A DNA stretch of 64,000 nt. Source: a bacterium (GTDB lineage Bacteria; Myxococcota_A; Bradymonadia; UBA7976; UBA1532). The notes beneath the pieces were generated by a model that made no database searches, was not told the DNA's origin, and saw nothing but the letters and a program-made list of their open reading frames with translations. Each line of letters opens with the position of its first letter. Position 1 is the stretch's first letter. Location of the stretch: the NCBI GenBank assembly GCA_030426085.1, contig JAUHYW010000015.1, positions 1-64,000 of the forward strand. Reading direction: 5' to 3'. Both the position numbers and the translations under genes were made by a program. This document shows positions 61,588-64,000 of this stretch, piece by piece.

Positions 61588-63207
61588 TCACCGCCGCCAG
61601 AACGCGGGGGTCACCAGCATCAGCAGGGTGTAGATCTCGAGGCGCCCGAAGACCATCAGCGTCATGCTGACCCACTTGGACTGGGTCGAGAGCACGGCGT
61701 AGTTGTCGTGCGGCCCCACGTCGCCGAGGCCGGGGCCCACGTTGCCCAGGCTGGCGGCGGCGGCGGTGAAGGCGGTCTGCACGTCCTGGCCGTCGAGGCT
61801 GAAGAAGATCGTGCCCAGGACGAGCAGCGCGATGTAGGCCCCCGCGAAGCCGGCGACCGAGCGGATGACCGCCGGCTCGACCGCCCGCCCGCCGAGGCGC
61901 ACCGGGCGCACGGCGCGGGGGTGGTTGAGGAAGAACAGCTCCCGCATCCACATCTTGGCCAGCAGCAGGTGGCGCACGACCTTGAACCCGCCGCTGGTGC
62001 TGCCCGCGCAGCCGCCGACGAACTTGAGCAGGGTGATGAAGAGCAGCGCGGTGGGGGCATAGGTCCACTGCTCGTAGTCGACGCTGGCGAAGCCGCTGGT
62101 GGTGATGATCGCCACCGTCTGGAACGCCGCCATGCGCAGCGCCTCGCCGAAGCCGAAGCCCTGGTCGGCGGCGAGCAGGGACCACGCGATGACCGTGATC
62201 GCCACGAGGCAGATGCCGCAATAGGCCCGCCACTCGGGGTCCTTCCAGTAGGCCCGCAGCCGGCCCTGCAGCGCGAGGAAGTGCAGGGTGAAGCTCATGC
62301 CGCCGATCCACATGAAGGCGGTGATGACCCACTCGAAGTAGGCGCTGCCGAAGCCGCCGACCGACAAGGCCCGGGTGGAGAAGCCACCGGTGGCCATGGT
62401 CGACATCGCGTGGCAGATGGCTTCGAACGCGTCCATGCCGCCGGCCGACAGCAGCATGAACAGCACCGCCGAGAAGAGCAGGTAGACCTTCCACAGGATG
62501 GCCGCCGTCTCGCCCACCCGGGGGGCGAGCTTGTCCGGCGAGGGGCCGGGCAGCTCGGCCTTGAGGAGCTGCATGCCGCCCACCCCCAGCAGCGGCAGGA
62601 TGGCGACCCCCAGCACGATCATGCCCATGCCGCCCAGGTAGTGGGTCATCGCCCGCCACAGCAGGATGCCCCGGGGCAGGCCGGCCCGGCCGTCGGGGGT
62701 CTCGCCGGGGGTGTCGCCCCACAGGCCGTCGGTGATATTGCTCGCCCCGGTGGTGGTGATGCCGCTGATCGACTCGAACGCGGCGGCGGTGTAGCTGCAG
62801 AAGTCGCTGCCCACCGCCATGACCTCGGGCAGGCACAGGCCGCCCGGCGCGAGGTGGGCGTAGAGCCAGTAGGGCAGCGCCCCGATCAGCCCCGAGGCCA
62901 GCCAGCCGATGCCGACGATGAGGAAGCCCTCCCGGTGGCCGACCGGGGTCCGCCGGGCCCAGCGGTAGGTGGGCACGAAGAGCAGCAGCCCCAGCCCCGC
63001 CGAGAGCCCGGTGGCCCAGGCGTGGCCCAGCAGGTCGGGCGCGTCGTCGTAGGCGGCGATGGCGACCGAGGGCAGCATGGCCCCGGCGAGCAGGACCATC
63101 AGGCCACCGACGAGGTTGAGCACGAGGCCCAGCCGCAGCAGCCAGCTCGTCCGGCGGCGCATGCCCCGGGCCGCCGCGCGGTCGTCGGCGGGCCGCTGCT
63201 CTCTCAT
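61588..63207 (-). CDS. TrkH/KtrB-type potassium channel subunit
   Basis: A protein of 539 aa. It has the four pore-loop repeats of Trk/Ktr channels: AFESISGITTTGASN, CHAMSTMATGGFST, FQTVAIITTSGFAS and AAAASLGNVGPG. Each contains the selectivity Gly (GITTTG, ATGGF, TSGF, LGNVGP). About ten helices surround them. The regulatory NAD-binding subunit TrkA/KtrA is not seen in the window. GGGGAGG is correctly spaced before the ATG at 63207. It takes up K+ coupled to H+ or Na+ gradients. Confidence 0.92.
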   Translation of the reverse strand: MREQRPADDRAAARGMRRRTSWLLRLGLVLNLVGGLMVLLAGAMLPSVAIAAYDDAPDLLGHAWATGLSAGLGLLLFVPTYRWARRTPVGHREGFLIVGIGWLASGLIGALPYWLYAHLAPGGLCLPEVMAVGSDFCSYTAAAFESISGITTTGASNITDGLWGDTPGETPDGRAGLPRGILLWRAMTHYLGGMGMIVLGVAILPLLGVGGMQLLKAELPGPSPDKLAPRVGETAAILWKVYLLFSAVLFMLLSAGGMDAFEAICHAMSTMATGGFSTRALSVGGFGSAYFEWVITAFMWIGGMSFTLHFLALQGRLRAYWKDPEWRAYCGICLVAITVIAWSLLAADQGFGFGEALRMAAFQTVAIITTSGFASVDYEQWTYAPTALLFITLLKFVGGCAGSTSGGFKVVRHLLLAKMWMRELFFLNHPRAVRPVRLGGRAVEPAVIRSVAGFAGAYIALLVLGTIFFSLDGQDVQTAFTAAAASLGNVGPGLGDVGPHDNYAVLSTQSKWVSMTLMVFGRLEIYTLLMLVTPAFWRR

Positions 63208-63342
63208 CGCGCCTCCCCCTCGACCGGGTCGTCCGCACGCTACCGCACGAACTCCCCGGGGGGAAGGCGGCCCGCGCGGGTCAACCCGGTCGCCTCGCGC
63301 GCGTCAGGCGCCCTGCGGCGGATGGGACCGACCGGCGAGCGC

Positions 63343-64000
63343 TCACGACTCCGGGGGGGCCTCGTGGCCCGCCGATACGATCGGCAGGCGGACGTCGAAC
63401 GTCGTGCCCTGCCCCGGCGTCGAGCGCACCTCGATCGATCCCCCGGCGGTCTCGACGGCGACCCGGGCCCGTGACAGCCCGACGCCGAGCCCCGGGTAGT
63501 CCGGGCCGTGGACCCGGTAGAACGCCTGGAAGATCAGCTCGTGATGCTCCGGCGCGATCCCGATCCCCGCGTCGGCCACCGAGATCGACACCTCGTCGGC
63601 CGCCGCGACCACCCGCAGCGCGACCTGCGTCCCGGGGTCGGAGAACTTGAGCCCGTTGTCCACGAGCTGCCCGACCGCCGCGCGCAGGGCCCGCCGAGAC
63701 ATCGTGATCCGCTCGGGCAGCTCGACCGCGACCGCGAGCCTGCCCGCCCCGCCCTCCCTGCGAGCGCGGACCACCGCCACGACCTCGTCGACCTCCTGCC
63801 GGGGGTCGAAGGTCGCGATCACGTCGTGGTGGCCGGCCTCGGTGTAGTCGAGCAACCCGGCCAGGCGCCCGTTGATCAGGCGCGCCGCCTCGTGGATGAG
63901 CTCCAGGGTGTCCGGGTCGTCGTCGGGGTCATCGGGGTCGGACAGCATGAGGACGTGCCGCACCGGCGTCTGGAGATCGTGCGCCGCCGCGTAGGTGACC
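63343..64000 (-). CDS. Sensor histidine kinase, C-terminal part (cut by window end)
   Basis: This is the 3' end of a histidine kinase whose start lies beyond the window. The frame runs on to the last base. Within the final 40 bases lies an H-box-like AHDLQTPVR containing the phosphoacceptor His. The HATPase part follows with the N box QLVDNGLKFSD, the G1 box DAGIGIAPEHHELIFQAF and the G2 box GLGVGLSRARVAVE. The GTG at 63963 (MRHV-) is not the true start. No response-regulator gene lies immediately downstream; the potassium-channel gene is 135 bases further on. Confidence 0.9.
   Translation of the reverse strand, partial: VTYAAAHDLQTPVRHVLMLSDPDDPDDDPDTLELIHEAARLINGRLAGLLDYTEAGHHDVIATFDPRQEVDEVVAVVRARREGGAGRLAVAVELPERITMSRRALRAAVGQLVDNGLKFSDPGTQVALRVVAAADEVSISVADAGIGIAPEHHELIFQAFYRVHGPDYPGLGVGLSRARVAVETAGGSIEVRSTPGQGTTFDVRLPIVSAGHEAPPES

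Overview
The window is very GC-rich (by eye above 70%), densely packed and full of Myxococcota (deltaproteobacterial) traits: a zinc-ribbon Ser/Thr kinase with a TPR tail, a TPR/DUF4388 protein, PEGA and GIDE proteins, Cys-rich lipoproteins with a GDGVDQDGDGGDC motif, and a Kazal/Kunitz inhibitor lipoprotein. I place it in Myxococcota, family uncertain. I saw no rRNA, tRNA, CRISPR array, insertion sequence or prophage.

Layout. 1-1392: two near-identical HTH-11 regulator genes (the first cut by the window edge) around a small exported Cys protein. 1770-3424: metallo-hydrolase and TesB thioesterase. 3526-6668: a coupled run of Rieske protein, beta-barrel with a CxxCH haem motif, YceI protein, small membrane protein and SUI1-like factor, followed by a large receptor kinase (6763-9804). 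9883-10820: a lower-GC pair, an unknown protein and a HEPN-like protein. 10837-19049: envelope and secreted proteins, including the seven-Kazal, one-Kunitz lipoprotein. 19150-25934: desaturase and a complete RND efflux operon. 26049-28347: lipoprotein hydrolase and a discoidin-like exported protein. 28507-30964: AAA ATPase, TOPRIM-like protein and methyltransferase, an operon that looks like defence. 30982-38172: AbrB-like protein, Ski2-like helicase, malic enzyme and DNA ligase.

38173-39651 is about 1.5 kb without a credible gene. It holds a giant imperfect inverted repeat (arms about 425 bp), an 8-bp tandem array in the loop and further direct repeats. 39652-44638: winged-helix-like protein, Cys-rich lipoprotein, 2OG-oxygenase-like protein, then hflX preceded by a tiny leader ORF, MIFYTRLR. 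44738-50405: two PpiC/SurA-type isomerases overlapping mfd. 50553-51961: EVE protein and two TIR genes, the first frameshifted. 51992-59479: phosphatase-superfamily membrane protein, undecaprenyl diphosphate synthase, GIDE protein and TPR/DUF4388 protein. 59715-60197: a decayed OmpA gene. 60268-64000: SPFH protein, Trk potassium channel subunit and a histidine kinase cut by the window end.

The most interesting observations are the RLR-ending leader peptide before hflX (possible macrolide-sensing attenuation), the giant inverted repeat, the repeated Cys module between Kazal domains, the ATPase/TOPRIM/methyltransferase operon with a nested palindrome upstream, the frameshifted TIR pair, and a recurrent -10 box placed 7-8 bases before start codons, which suggests leaderless transcripts.
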